64,000 nt of DNA from Promethearchaeota archaeon (GCA_019057865.1 JAHLWP010000022.1:1-64000), one strand, 5' to 3'; counted from the first letter of the stretch, positions 18,917 through 28,335 are shown. The notes: generated by a model from the sequence alone, not told the origin. Made by a program: numbers and translations.

Positions 18917-19341
18917 ATTCACAGATTTTATATTATCTATAAATAATTACATTTTAATGAAAATGAACTTTTACTTCTTTATAAAATATGCATGATATGA
19001 CATTTTTTGTTCATGTTCTAAGTCCTGATCTTTGTTCTTATAATTAAAACTATCAACGGCTTGTTTTATATCCTCCCCAATATATCTTTTAGTAAGCGTT
19101 CGAGTTCCAAAGAGCAAGAAAAAAGAGTACATAATTGCGATAAAGAATTTTGTGGAGAAAAAGTCTGCGAGTGAATCAGTATCTGATAATAAAGTTTCTA
19201 AAATTGAAATCAATAAAAAAATTTCGGATTGATATCGAAAGTTTGAGGAATTTATTAGACAGATAAATCAAAGAAAAGATAAGGATTGACTTACAATATA
19301 GTTTCATTATACTTTCCCTTCTTCAGCTCTACGATATAAAA
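18917..19341. other. Gene-poor gap
   Basis: Apart from a doubtful small reverse reading frame at 18971-19213, nothing is recognisable here. The gap is AT-rich and precedes the unknown membrane/coiled-coil gene. Confidence 0.3.
18971..19213 (-). CDS. Small hypothetical protein with one membrane segment
   Basis: An 80-residue reading frame with a central hydrophobic stretch (FFIAIMYSFFLLFG) and a basic, then charged, C-terminus. The first residue is not preceded by an obvious ribosome binding site. Nothing identifies a family. It may be spurious; amino-acid composition is acceptable for a small single-pass protein. Confidence 0.25.
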   Translation of the reverse strand: MISILETLLSDTDSLADFFSTKFFIAIMYSFFLLFGTRTLTKRYIGEDIKQAVDSFNYKNKDQDLEHEQKMSYHAYFIKK

Positions 19342-20154
19342 TTGAAATTGAGAGAATTTATCTTTTTATTTATAAAATCAATAGTCTCATTAGTATCGAG
19401 CTGGTTAGGGTATTTATTTATTAATTTTTGTAATTTTCTAATTGAATCTTTATATATTAACTTCTTATCTCGTTCCAATATATCTTTATATATTAACTTT
19501 TTATCTCATGCTAAGGTAATTTTTATAGAAAATGATAAAAGCATGAAAGGTATAATTATGACCTCAAATATTGAAGAAATTAGTTTTACTAATAGTTTTG
19601 AATCAGGTAAATATCTCAAAAGAGAAGAGTATTATTCAATCTTAACGATTTTAAAAACTTGGATTTCAAATTTCCCTTTAGAACTAAAGTTAGGATTAAA
19701 AAAAGAAAAAGTTAAAGAAGAAATAAGAGTATGGAATGAACAACAACAAGAAATAGAAAGAAAAAGAGTAATTGAAGAGGAATTAATTAATTTACTACTA
19801 TTAACAGCAAATTCAATAGAGAATTATGAAAAGTTAGAAAAAGTTGAAGAAGAATTTAAAATCCCAAATGAGGAAATGAATCTCTATAAAAAATTAAAAT
19901 TTATCTATTCTATTAGTCCACCAATATTACCCAGTGCTGCAAAATCATATCAAGGGAGTAATTTGGAAAGTAATAAGAAAATGCTGAAGAAGTTAAAATA
20001 TCCAATTTTTAAATTGGACGAGAAATATTTCATTGTGATAAAAGATAAAGCTGAAATTAATGAAGTAAAAAACATGGCACAAAATTTTAATGCTAGATTA
20101 GTTACACTAGAAAAATATGTATCAATAAGTAAGATAGTATCTTACTTGGAATAA
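19342..20154 (+). CDS. Membrane-anchored coiled-coil protein, unknown
   Basis: From the TTG start, two N-terminal hydrophobic stretches (REFIFLFIKSIVSLVSS, YLFINFCNFLIE) precede a tandem duplication in which SLYINFLS occurs twice. The middle is a charged coiled coil (about residues 120-165, rich in E, K, Q and R). The C-terminal 50 residues look globular (KYPIFKLDEKYFIVIKDKAE). The DNA for the duplication is two 27-base units 36 bases apart at 19447 and 19483. An alternative start is the ATG at about 19543, which would remove the membrane part. No family recognised. Confidence 0.5.
   Translation: MKLREFIFLFIKSIVSLVSSWLGYLFINFCNFLIESLYINFLSRSNISLYINFLSHAKVIFIENDKSMKGIIMTSNIEEISFTNSFESGKYLKREEYYSILTILKTWISNFPLELKLGLKKEKVKEEIRVWNEQQQEIERKRVIEEELINLLLLTANSIENYEKLEKVEEEFKIPNEEMNLYKKLKFIYSISPPILPSAAKSYQGSNLESNKKMLKKLKYPIFKLDEKYFIVIKDKAEINEVKNMAQNFNARLVTLEKYVSISKIVSYLE
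19447..19509 (+). repeat. Tandem 36-bp repeat inside a coding region
   Basis: TCTTTATATATTAACTT and the following TTATCTC occur at 19447 and again at 19483, a period of 36 bases (12 codons), encoding repeated SLYINFLS. Confidence 0.7.
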
Positions 20155-20784
20155 AAAAAACTGTTTTACTAAAATTTAGTATTACAATAACGATCTTTAA
20201 GATGTTCTAGTAGTTATAACTTATCTGAATAATTTAGAATAGTTTATAATAAAATATGTCAATTTATATCAATAAATTATATTGAAATGATTATCAAAAC
20301 GTTATTAGGTATCATGCTCATTTTGTCCAATATTACACAATATAAAAAATCCATTTTTTCAGTATGAATAAAATCAGAGGAAATTGAAAATTAACAATGT
20401 TCATTTATATCCAATATTGGACATTTTAGGATCTTTTTGAATTTAAATGATTTTATAATAAGGGAAAATATGAAAATAACTATACTTATTTTTAAGCATC
20501 AATGCCTATTTGCGGGATTTTTTATATTAAATAATTATATAATATTAGAAAAATAGGAATTCATTCATTTTTCTATATCTTGCATTATTATTAACGAATT
20601 CAATGAAGAATTAGTCATAATCTCTTTCAAACTAAGAAAATTAAAAGAGGAATATATTGTTGCCAAAGACGAAATAAATGGAGCTTTTATACTTTTAAGG
20701 ATAAATCATTAAGAGTACGACACTTAATGTTTGAATTTTAAAAATATATTCGAATGTCTATTATTATAGACATACTTTTTTTTA
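20155..20784. other. 630-bp gene-free region with long repeat and a broken frame
   Basis: The first half holds copy 1 of a roughly 260-bp dispersed repeat (20171-20434). Near 20545-20712 a start-less forward frame ends in ELVIISFKLRKLKEEY and INGAFILLRINH, which looks like a decayed gene end. A similar LKEEY-coding word series follows repeat copy 2 near 32445. Confidence 0.4.
20171..20434. repeat. ~260-bp dispersed repeat, copy 1
   Basis: It shares long word runs with 32074-32331, for example AAAATTTAGTATTACAATAA, ATCAATAAATTATATTGAAA, TATCATGCTCATTTT and ATAAAATCAGAGGAAATTGA, in the same order and orientation. No reading frame is conserved between copies, so it is a non-coding element or an old duplication of an intergenic region. 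Confidence 0.85.
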
Positions 20785-23700
20785 TTATCTAAGAGCTTGT
20801 AAATTTTGGAAAACCAACTCATAATTTTGGAAGAATTTCTTCTTAAATAATTCAAGATCATGAGATTTAATTACTTCATAATAGTTTGTTGCTAGATTTA
20901 TATTTTCTTTAACCATTGTTCTCTCTCGGTATTCCCAGTAAAGATTTGCTTTAATAAGATATCGAATAAAATTGAAGATGTTTTGAATTAAAACAGAATC
21001 TTTTATGTCATCAAATATTTTTAAGTACTCAACTCTATCACAATACCAAACTAAATAATCGATGTATTGATCTAAATAACGTTCTGACCAGTTAATTCCA
21101 TAATTTTTAAGTAAATCTAGACAAAGTTTTTCTAGTATCTCAAAATCGATGATATTTCCATCATGGTTTAAGTAAAGATCCATTAGTTCCAATTTTACTA
21201 ATGGCAAATTCTCAACTTGTTTTATTGCAGTTTTCCATGTTTCTTTGTTCCATTTTTGAGGAATATTTAATTCTTGCGAGAAGGCAATTTCAAAAGGAAA
21301 TTCATTCAAGCTAAATTCTGGATCAATTTCTCTATATATTGTTTTTAATCGCTGAAATTCTTTTCTTTTAATATTTAAATAATCTGTTTGATGAACAGCG
21401 TTAATGAAAGGGATAATATTTTTGGATTCCAAGGTATTATTGAATAAAGAATTGTATGGGCTTCTATATAAGCTACCAATTACATTAATATCAAATAATG
21501 GTCCTTGATACAGAGAAGGATCAATAAATTTTGGTTCTATCTCTTTAGATTTAGTATTTTTAATATTCTCTAAATATAATTGTAATTGTAATTGTATCCC
21601 TAAGAACTGGAAATATTGATAATTTTTAAATCTGTCCAGTACTGATTTAATATTTAAAATATAATTTTCCTCTTCTGTATTATCTGAATCCATTATTATT
21701 TGAGAAGAGATATTAGTAAGATGGTTAACTTTATTAATTAATCTTTTTGCTAGGGTTGTGTATTTAGGATTTTGGAACGAAAAATTCTGGAATAAATAGA
21801 TTTTTATGAATATATTGATTAAATATGGGATTTCTTTGTCAAAATCACGGATTTCTTCTATAATATCTTTATTTTTTATTAAACCTTTCCTTGGTTCATA
21901 AATTTGTGCAATTATTTCAGGATTTTCAATCTTAAAATGTTGATCTTCCTCTTTTATTTTAAGATATAATTGAATAAAATTTAATGCCATTGGTTTTTTT
22001 AATCGAGATTTATTATAAATTTCAACATCCAGCTTTTTATTGATATCCGGGTTATTATCTAAGGCTCCTAGAAAATAATAAGTCAAAGCAGCTCGATAAT
22101 TTTCCTTTCTTTCATGAAATATGGCTAATTCTCTTAATAATAACCTGAAGTATTCGAGATCAGTTTGTATCTTTATTTTATCTTGAAAATCTTCCTTTAA
22201 AAAGAATTCTTTGTCAAAATTTCCTTTAATGTCCAAAAAACTAAGTAAATCAAAATCAATAGGTATAATTTCTATGAAATTTTCCAAAATTTTTATTTTT
22301 TCTTTTAAGCTTATTTGAATTCTCTTAAATATTGTATTAAATTCATCTAAATTAGTGAATTTTATATAATACTGGAGAATAAATTTTGCTAAATCTAAAT
22401 CTCTATTGTCTATATCGATTAATTTATTTAATAAAGAATAAATTCCCTTTCTGGAATCAATTTGAACACCATCTAAGAAGATATTAATCTTCTGTTTTAA
22501 AAATTGTATCTGAATCTTTTGAGAAAAGTTCTCCTTAACAAGATTAAAAATCTCATTGAACTTTTCTATTATATTTGGCTGATTTCCCTCTAATTTAACA
22601 AAATTTGAAAAACGTCTAATTCTTTCGAAAAAAGTTCTTATAATAAATGAACTTTTAAGAAAATCCGCTTCATCTTCCATTCCTATATTATATTTCTTAA
22701 TTGTTTCGAAAATATCATCAGATAAGTAAGAATAACTCAATCTTAATCTTGGAAAATCTGTTCTGGTCTCATTTTGGAATTTTTTATATAATTTATTGTC
22801 TATTTTATGAAAAATTCTTAGAAGAAACAATAGATGACTTTTTTTATATATGAGCTCTGTAGATTGAACTAAATCTGAGGATTTTAATTTACCTTCAATA
22901 TCTTTTGCTAATTTCTTAATTATATTTTCTAGATATTTAATAACACCCTGATCTGATGAATATTGACTCAAGAAAAAATCTTCAATAGTGTTTTTGATAT
23001 TATTTGGCAAGCTAATTGACGAAAGCAGAAGTTTTTCTCTATACTCCATTTTTTCTTTCACTGGGAGTAATTCTAACGGAGGTCTAATCTCTATTCGTTT
23101 TTCAGATTTCAATTCTAGAATATTTAAGAAGCTGAAGATATATTCACGGATATAGATAATTAGACAAATCTTAAATTGTTGAAAAAAATCTATTAAATTG
23201 TCTTTTTCACTTCTTAAAACGATTTCATAACTGTTAGACAGAATGGAATGTGAGAATTGTAGTAAGAAATGGAAATAATCCTCGAGTTTTACATTCGGAA
23301 ACTCCCAGCATAATAGAAATTTTGGAAAGATTGTCTCAATTTCTTTTTTAAGAACATTTAAGATTGGATCCTCAGAGATAAGAAAATAGTTTATATAATC
23401 ATCAACAAAAGTTTTTTGCTCTTGCACCTCTCTATAAGAGAAGGATTCTAATAGCTCATTTGTTTTTAGCTGTTCGATAATATTATTAAACGAGAAAGTC
23501 GATAATCTGAAAATCTCTCTGAATCTCTTATATTTTCCATCTGGATGATTGATTATTAAATGAATAACTAGGTTTACATAATTCTTAAATTCTAAATATA
23601 ATAATTTTATATCAAATTGAAAATACTTCAAATAAGAATAAATATCAATTAGAAAATCTCGGAATTTAAGATCTGGATATTCTTGGAAGACATTTGGGAA

Positions 23701-24033
23701 ATGAGTTTTAAGATATCTTATTAAAAGATTTAAAATAGTCTGCCAATCTGTTCGATCTTCCATCCATTGATTAATTCTAAACTTTTTTAGATCTTGTTTT
23801 CTAAGATTATGATATTTCTCAGTTAAACGATACTTAGTTCTATAACGTGACTCAGGAGTATCATAGTCTTCAATTAAATTTAGACTCTTCAATTTTTTTA
23901 GATATTTTGATAAGCTCGTCCCGCTACTTAATTTTTCGCCTCCCTTTTGTTGAATCTCTGTATATGACAAGTCTTCTTTTTCTAAAAGATTGATAATAAA
24001 TTCTTCTCTCTTATGAAGATCAAAATTTTCCAT
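20785..24033 (-). CDS. Very large helical protein with N-terminal winged helix
   Basis: About 1,080 residues. The first 80 residues form a winged-helix module (EEFIINLLEKEDLSYTEIQQKG, SGTSLSKYLKKLKSLNLI, then a wing RYRTKYRLTEKYHNL). The remainder is almost entirely helical and hydrophobic/charged, possibly helical repeats, without any catalytic motif I can see. I take the ATG at 24033; an in-frame TTG at 24072 adds 13 residues but would put a perfect operator-like palindrome inside the coding region. It diverges from the NYN RNase operon across a 90-base gap. A role as transcription regulator or infection sensor with a large ligand-binding body is a guess. Confidence 0.7.
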   Translation of the reverse strand: MENFDLHKREEFIINLLEKEDLSYTEIQQKGGEKLSSGTSLSKYLKKLKSLNLIEDYDTPESRYRTKYRLTEKYHNLRKQDLKKFRINQWMEDRTDWQTILNLLIRYLKTHFPNVFQEYPDLKFRDFLIDIYSYLKYFQFDIKLLYLEFKNYVNLVIHLIINHPDGKYKRFREIFRLSTFSFNNIIEQLKTNELLESFSYREVQEQKTFVDDYINYFLISEDPILNVLKKEIETIFPKFLLCWEFPNVKLEDYFHFLLQFSHSILSNSYEIVLRSEKDNLIDFFQQFKICLIIYIREYIFSFLNILELKSEKRIEIRPPLELLPVKEKMEYREKLLLSSISLPNNIKNTIEDFFLSQYSSDQGVIKYLENIIKKLAKDIEGKLKSSDLVQSTELIYKKSHLLFLLRIFHKIDNKLYKKFQNETRTDFPRLRLSYSYLSDDIFETIKKYNIGMEDEADFLKSSFIIRTFFERIRRFSNFVKLEGNQPNIIEKFNEIFNLVKENFSQKIQIQFLKQKINIFLDGVQIDSRKGIYSLLNKLIDIDNRDLDLAKFILQYYIKFTNLDEFNTIFKRIQISLKEKIKILENFIEIIPIDFDLLSFLDIKGNFDKEFFLKEDFQDKIKIQTDLEYFRLLLRELAIFHERKENYRAALTYYFLGALDNNPDINKKLDVEIYNKSRLKKPMALNFIQLYLKIKEEDQHFKIENPEIIAQIYEPRKGLIKNKDIIEEIRDFDKEIPYLINIFIKIYLFQNFSFQNPKYTTLAKRLINKVNHLTNISSQIIMDSDNTEEENYILNIKSVLDRFKNYQYFQFLGIQLQLQLYLENIKNTKSKEIEPKFIDPSLYQGPLFDINVIGSLYRSPYNSLFNNTLESKNIIPFINAVHQTDYLNIKRKEFQRLKTIYREIDPEFSLNEFPFEIAFSQELNIPQKWNKETWKTAIKQVENLPLVKLELMDLYLNHDGNIIDFEILEKLCLDLLKNYGINWSERYLDQYIDYLVWYCDRVEYLKIFDDIKDSVLIQNIFNFIRYLIKANLYWEYRERTMVKENINLATNYYEVIKSHDLELFKKKFFQNYELVFQNLQALR

Positions 24034-24075
24034 TTTGGTAGTAACTTCGATAGTAAGTATTTTACTACACAAAAT
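24032..24075. promoter_or_regulatory. Operator-like inverted repeat in divergent promoter
   Basis: ATTTTGGTAGTAA at 24032-24044 and TTACTACACAAAAT at 24062-24075 are inverted copies with one unmatched base, 17 bases apart. The element overlaps the start of the winged-helix gene and lies 50 bases before the NYN operon, so it could let the winged-helix protein control both. Confidence 0.6.
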
Positions 24076-24124
24076 GGTAGTTAAATATTAAAATCTTTTT
24101 ATTATAATTAAGGTGATATAAAAA

Positions 24125-24577
24125 ATGGAAGAAGTAAAAATAATTGTTGATGGCTCTAATGTAGCTTTTTTCAAAAGAAATCCGAATAAAAAAGCTATGT
24201 TAAAGAATTTGGAAATAGTCATTTCATTTCTGGAAGGTTTATCAACTAAATTTCCAATTAAATATGAAATTATTACTGACGCTTCATTGAGTCACCGAAT
24301 CGATAATAAAACAGGGTTAGACAATTTATATAGAACGGGAAAAATATTACAATGCCCCAGCAAAATACAAGCAGATGAGTTCTTATTAGAATTTTTTAAA
24401 CAACATCCCGAAGAAACCTTAATTATTTCAAATGATAATTTCTCAGAGTTTCAGGGAATAAATCCAGTTGTTTGTAAATTTATGATAATGTTAGATGAGA
24501 TGATCATCTTACCAAATATATCTTCTTTTTTTAATGAAATTATAACTTCACAGGCAGAGGGGAAAGCAATTGCCTAA
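24125..24577 (+). CDS. NYN-domain (Zc3h12a-like) ribonuclease
   Basis: A 150-residue single-domain PIN-like/NYN nuclease. The acidic residues expected for metal binding are all visible: D9 in IIVDGSNVAFF, D52 in IITDAS, D84 in QADEFLLEF, and N103-D104 in IISNDNFSEF. Zc3h12a-type NYN domains cleave RNA with Mg2+. A second NYN domain, fused to TPRs, is at 59364-60755. ATG follows AAGGTGATATAAAA. The stop overlaps the next start by eight bases, so the RNase is the first gene of the radical SAM/glycosyltransferase operon, an odd partnership. Toxin or RNA-processing roles are both possible. Confidence 0.85.
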   Translation: MEEVKIIVDGSNVAFFKRNPNKKAMLKNLEIVISFLEGLSTKFPIKYEIITDASLSHRIDNKTGLDNLYRTGKILQCPSKIQADEFLLEFFKQHPEETLIISNDNFSEFQGINPVVCKFMIMLDEMIILPNISSFFNEIITSQAEGKAIA

Positions 24578-25547
24578 TAATTTTCGATGGTTAGATTTTA
24601 AAATCACTAATAGATGCAATAATAATTGTGTATATTGTCAAGGAGAAAATGATTCTCCAAATGTTCCTGAAAAGCTGTCTTTTGAAGTGATAAGAGACAC
24701 CTTAGAAGATGCTCTTGAAGCTAATTTTAATTATATCTGCTTTTTAGGAGGTGAACCCTCAATCCGTAGAGACATTACTGAAATTATTAAAGTTGTTGGA
24801 GAAACTCCCGATGTTAATTTGAGACTCATTACTAATCTTAAGATTTATAGAGAAGAAATGTATAAAGCTTTATTTGATACTCATAGTTGCGATGCAGAAA
24901 TTGTAGCTTCATTTGAAAATTTTTCTTATCCAAACTATAAAAGAGTTGATCCTAAGGTCTCTTTCAAAAGAATTGAAAAAATTAATAATTTAGCCAAGAT
25001 TTCTCAAAAAAGATTTAACAATTCTAAAAAGAGGTCAATATCGCTTCACTCGGTTGTATCCCAGGAGAATTTCCATAAAATTGGTAAATTCGTGGACTTC
25101 TTTTATAATAAGGGGATAGATATTTCCCTAGGCTTAGTATGCCCTTCTATATTTACAGATAATCCTACAACTTATAATGAATTCCAGAAATCAGAGATTC
25201 AGGTTATAATCGATCAGTTAGATATATTGGAACATGAAGGAAAACTCAATTTTGCCAATAAAGTGCTGAGAGACTTTTTACAAATCTATACTTTTGGAGA
25301 ATTCTCTCACAGGGCCGATTGTTGGGCAGGTAAAAAACAAGTTATTATTAATTCTGATGGTCAAGTATTTCCCTGTATCTCTGAAAGTTACCTAACAACC
25401 AATAATTATGGTAATATCAAAGAAGAGAGATTCGGTTCTATTTTAAAAAGATTGGAAAATTTCTCTTGTTCTTTAGCTCCAAACTCAGCATGTTGGGATC
25501 ATTTTTTATGGGATAGATTAGCAAAAAAAATCGAGGAGGGGGAATAA
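24570..25547 (+). CDS. Radical SAM/SPASM-like enzyme
   Basis: The radical SAM cluster motif is C16-x3-C20-x2-C23 in TNRCNNNCVYCQG, with the SAM-binding GGEPS at 60-64. Near the end, DCWAGKKQVIINSDGQVFPC and later cysteines recall the SPASM/twitch cluster region used by peptide- or sugar-modifying enzymes. The start is a TTG (24570), overlapping the RNase gene and preceded by AGAGGGGAAAG. It is in a four- or five-gene operon with a glycosyltransferase and a second radical SAM protein, pointing to modification of a peptide or surface glycan. The substrate cannot be inferred. Confidence 0.88.
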   Translation: MPNNFRWLDFKITNRCNNNCVYCQGENDSPNVPEKLSFEVIRDTLEDALEANFNYICFLGGEPSIRRDITEIIKVVGETPDVNLRLITNLKIYREEMYKALFDTHSCDAEIVASFENFSYPNYKRVDPKVSFKRIEKINNLAKISQKRFNNSKKRSISLHSVVSQENFHKIGKFVDFFYNKGIDISLGLVCPSIFTDNPTTYNEFQKSEIQVIIDQLDILEHEGKLNFANKVLRDFLQIYTFGEFSHRADCWAGKKQVIINSDGQVFPCISESYLTTNNYGNIKEERFGSILKRLENFSCSLAPNSACWDHFLWDRLAKKIEEGE

Positions 25548-25548
25548 A

Positions 25549-26280
25549 ATAATACCAAAAACTATTTCGCTAGTTATTCCAACCCATAATCGAGTAAAAA
25601 TGCTTCAGAGATTATTACGATCCGTCAACGCTCTTAATGCTTCTCCAAATGAGGTAATTGTTATAAATGATGGATCTAACGACCAGTCTTCCACATTTCT
25701 AAAAAGTTGGGAATCTGATAAACATGAATTTACACCGATTGTCCTCAATAATCCAATTTCTGAGGGTCCTGGGGTCGCAAGAAATATGGGAATTCAGCTA
25801 GCATCTTCAGAAGCCATCGCTTTTACTGATGATGACTGTATATTACTCCCTTCGTGGATAAAGGCGATAAAATATTCCAAATACTGGAATAAAGATGAAA
25901 TTGCCGGAATAGGAGGGAAAGTAATCCATCTAAGAAAGGGTGCAGTAAGCGAATATTATTCATATCATCGTATTTTAGAACCTCCAAAATATAATCAATA
26001 TTTAGTAACTGCAAATTGTTGCTATTTAAGAGATTGTTTGTTGGAAGTTAATGGATTTGATGAGACACATAAATATCCTGGAGGTGAAGATAATGGTCTC
26101 AGCTTTAAATTGGTTAATAGAGGGTATAATTTTAGGTTTGAGACAAATATGATTGTTATCCATGATTATCGCACTTCTTTATTTTCTTTTCTTAAAACAT
26201 TTTACAGGTATGGAAAAGGTTGTGCAGAAATTTCATTTAAATATCTTACAAATAAATCAGCATCAACAATGGAGGGATAA
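25549..26280 (+). CDS. Family 2 glycosyltransferase, ATA start
   Basis: GT-A fold of the GT2 family: the first strand SLVIPTHNR, VIVINDGSND, GPGVARNMG, the metal-binding TDDDC, and the acceptor-side GGEDNGLSFKL. It transfers a sugar from a nucleotide donor. The first ATG (25600) lies after the first strand; the frame is open further upstream only as far as a stop at 25519, with no ATG, GTG or TTG. The in-frame ATA-ATA at 25549-25554 sits 8-11 bases after GAGGAGGGG, so I start at ATA. The reading frame stops at 26280, but the next small frame carries what looks like the missing C-terminal tail. Confidence 0.85.
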   Translation: MIPKTISLVIPTHNRVKMLQRLLRSVNALNASPNEVIVINDGSNDQSSTFLKSWESDKHEFTPIVLNNPISEGPGVARNMGIQLASSEAIAFTDDDCILLPSWIKAIKYSKYWNKDEIAGIGGKVIHLRKGAVSEYYSYHRILEPPKYNQYLVTANCCYLRDCLLEVNGFDETHKYPGGEDNGLSFKLVNRGYNFRFETNMIVIHDYRTSLFSFLKTFYRYGKGCAEISFKYLTNKSASTMEG

Positions 26281-26281
26281 T

Positions 26282-26527
26282 ATGACTTTATTTGAAATAA
26301 TGGGGTTTTCTGAAATAAAAGATCCTGGTTGGAGCTATAATACTCTAAGACCACCTCTGAAAATTAAGGAAATTCTTTTAGATATGAAATATCAATGGTT
26401 TTCATATCGTCAGAGTAAAATGACCCTCATTAAAAGAATCAGATTTTTGATATTACGTATTTTTCAAAGAATTGCGTATAATCTTGGCTGGATCTTGGTC
26501 ACAAATAAATGTAAAAAAGAATCATAG
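26282..26527 (+). CDS. Probable displaced C-terminus of the glycosyltransferase
   Basis: An 81-residue frame whose ATG overlaps by one base spacing the stop of the glycosyltransferase (TAATATG). It contains an amphipathic basic stretch and a hydrophobic helix (IRFLILRIFQRIAYNLGWILV), the kind of tail that anchors GT2 enzymes at the membrane. The reading frame differs by one base from the gene before it, so either a single indel split one gene, or the two are separate translationally coupled subunits. Confidence 0.5.
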   Translation: MTLFEIMGFSEIKDPGWSYNTLRPPLKIKEILLDMKYQWFSYRQSKMTLIKRIRFLILRIFQRIAYNLGWILVTNKCKKES

Positions 26528-26535
26528 GGGGAAAG

Positions 26536-27849
26536 ATGATGAATGACAAATTTATGCTTAAGAATGCTAAAGAGATATTTCAAACTGCCTCTAATATTTA
26601 TTTAAGAAGATATGACCTAAGTAATGAGTGGTCCAAACTTTCAAATTATATTGAAAACCATCAAAAAGTGATTGGAAGGGGACCATTTATGTATGATTTA
26701 ATTGAGGATTTATTAGATGATTTAAAGGATTTCATTAAAATTAAAGTTTTAGAAAGTTTATATCAGAAGGATAGTGAATGGTTTTTCAATACTGGACAAT
26801 ATATCTTCTATAACCTCTCCCAATGGATTAATCATGGGAACTTTGAGAGTAGTTATACCTTCAATGATTTTAAGGAAATATGGTGGACTAAATTTTTAGA
26901 ATTAGGCAATAAGAACTTTAAGGAAACGGTTGCCTATCCAGGTAAAATTTTGTTAGAACTCACTAATAATTGTAATTTAAATTGTATTATGTGTGGAATT
27001 GGGAAAAGTGGTTATAATCCTGATAGAAATATGTCTACTGATTTATTAAACTCTCTTTCTGAAAATGTTCTTAATCACGCAGAATTAATTCGATTAAATG
27101 GATTAGGAGAATCAACTATTTTACCAAATTTTTTAGAATATTTAGCGATATTAAGCAATTTAAATCCTCAATTAGAGATTGTTACTAATCTAACTGTATC
27201 TAATCCCAAAATCTGGGACAATTTGTTAGAAATGAATACCAATTTCTTAATTTCATGCGATAGCTCAACTTCTCATCTTTTTGAATCAATCAGAAGAGGA
27301 GCAAGTTTCTCTAGTTTCAAGAAAAATTTACGGTATATTGGAAATAATTTATCAAATCCACTTCAGGGTCAGATAATTTTTACATTAATGGAATGTAATA
27401 TCCATGAAATAGCTAAAGTGGTTGATCTTGCCGCTGAAATGGGATTAGGAGGGGTTATTGTCAATGTTGTTAAATCAGACTCTCCCCAGAGTGGATGGAT
27501 GCATCAAAGAATCGATGATATAATGGATATGTTTCATAAAGCGCATGATCTCGCAATTTCTTATAATATTGCCTTGAAATTACCCGATCACTTAGGGAAC
27601 AATCCTGTTAATAGAAGTATAGCTAATCCTTCTTGTCATTTATATTGTAATAATCCTTGGGAAGAAGTTTATATTAGATATAATGGCGATCTTACTGCCT
27701 GTAATATGTTAAATCCCTATATTTATGGGAATTGTCAATACAACTCCTTTGAAGATGTTTGGAATGGTATAAATGCCGAATTATTTAGAACTTTTGTAAA
27801 TACAAACTTTCGGCATTATTATTGTAAAGAATGTTATTATTTAGTTTGA
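26536..27849 (+). CDS. Radical SAM/SPASM enzyme with N-terminal helical domain
   Basis: After an all-helical region of about 130 residues comes the radical SAM core: C146-x3-C150-x2-C153 in NNCNLNCIMCG, then a GLGES segment in place of the usual GGEP. The last 60 residues carry SPASM-type cysteines (WEEVYIRYNGDLTACN, YYCKECYY). SPASM enzymes modify peptides or carbohydrates; here the neighbours are another radical SAM protein and a glycosyltransferase. ATG at 26536 is preceded by GGGGGAAAG and immediately followed by a second ATG. Confidence 0.88.
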   Translation: MMNDKFMLKNAKEIFQTASNIYLRRYDLSNEWSKLSNYIENHQKVIGRGPFMYDLIEDLLDDLKDFIKIKVLESLYQKDSEWFFNTGQYIFYNLSQWINHGNFESSYTFNDFKEIWWTKFLELGNKNFKETVAYPGKILLELTNNCNLNCIMCGIGKSGYNPDRNMSTDLLNSLSENVLNHAELIRLNGLGESTILPNFLEYLAILSNLNPQLEIVTNLTVSNPKIWDNLLEMNTNFLISCDSSTSHLFESIRRGASFSSFKKNLRYIGNNLSNPLQGQIIFTLMECNIHEIAKVVDLAAEMGLGGVIVNVVKSDSPQSGWMHQRIDDIMDMFHKAHDLAISYNIALKLPDHLGNNPVNRSIANPSCHLYCNNPWEEVYIRYNGDLTACNMLNPYIYGNCQYNSFEDVWNGINAELFRTFVNTNFRHYYCKECYYLV

Positions 27850-27869
27850 ACGAAATTTGGTGAGATCTA

Positions 27870-27983
27870 TGAATAAAGATTTTAATAAAATTTGGAGGGA
27901 AGCGGACTGGACTTTTCAAGCAAGAATTTTGCATAATTTTCGGGGATATGATCATTCAAAAATGAAGGGAAAGATAATTTAAA
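27870..27983 (+). pseudogene. Truncated gene start at operon end
   Basis: ATG at 27870 follows TTTGGTGAGATCT, a good ribosome binding site, and the 37 codons (KIWREADWTFQARILHNF...) look genuine, but a stop ends the frame. Short protein-like pieces in other frames up to about 28250 suggest that the remainder of this gene has decayed. The original family is not recognised. Confidence 0.4.
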
Positions 27984-28335
27984 GAAGAATTATCTGAAAT
28001 GCTGAAGTCGTTAGATAAAGCCTAAAAAACAATAAGAGATGTCTATCATCTGTTTCTGAATAAAAAATTTGATAAAAAATTAATAAAATCATTTTTTTAG
28101 ATAAAAAGAGATTGAATTTCTGATTGAGGATTTTACTGGGATTACAGACCGAGATTAATAAAAGGGGAACTCCCATATACAGTTTTCGTTAGATTTAGTG
28201 GGAAGAGTATCAATTTGAAAAACCTATTAAAATTCTTTTCTTTACCAATTTCTTTCATAATTAAGATTATTTTGCAAAGATTTTTATAAATGAAAGTAGA
28301 TTATTTTATAAAGATCATTAGAAATAGTTCTTAAG
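27984..28335. other. Decayed region
   Basis: No intact gene. Pieces such as EELSEMLKSLDKA and WEEYQFEKPIKIL occur in different forward frames, consistent with a gene broken by several indels after 27870. The last 70 bases should contain the promoter of the PD-(D/E)XK gene. Confidence 0.3.

Noticed and set aside
19447..19509. Possible CRISPR-like short repeat
   Set aside because: Only two units with 9-base spacing inside a coding frame; it is a tandem duplication of codons.
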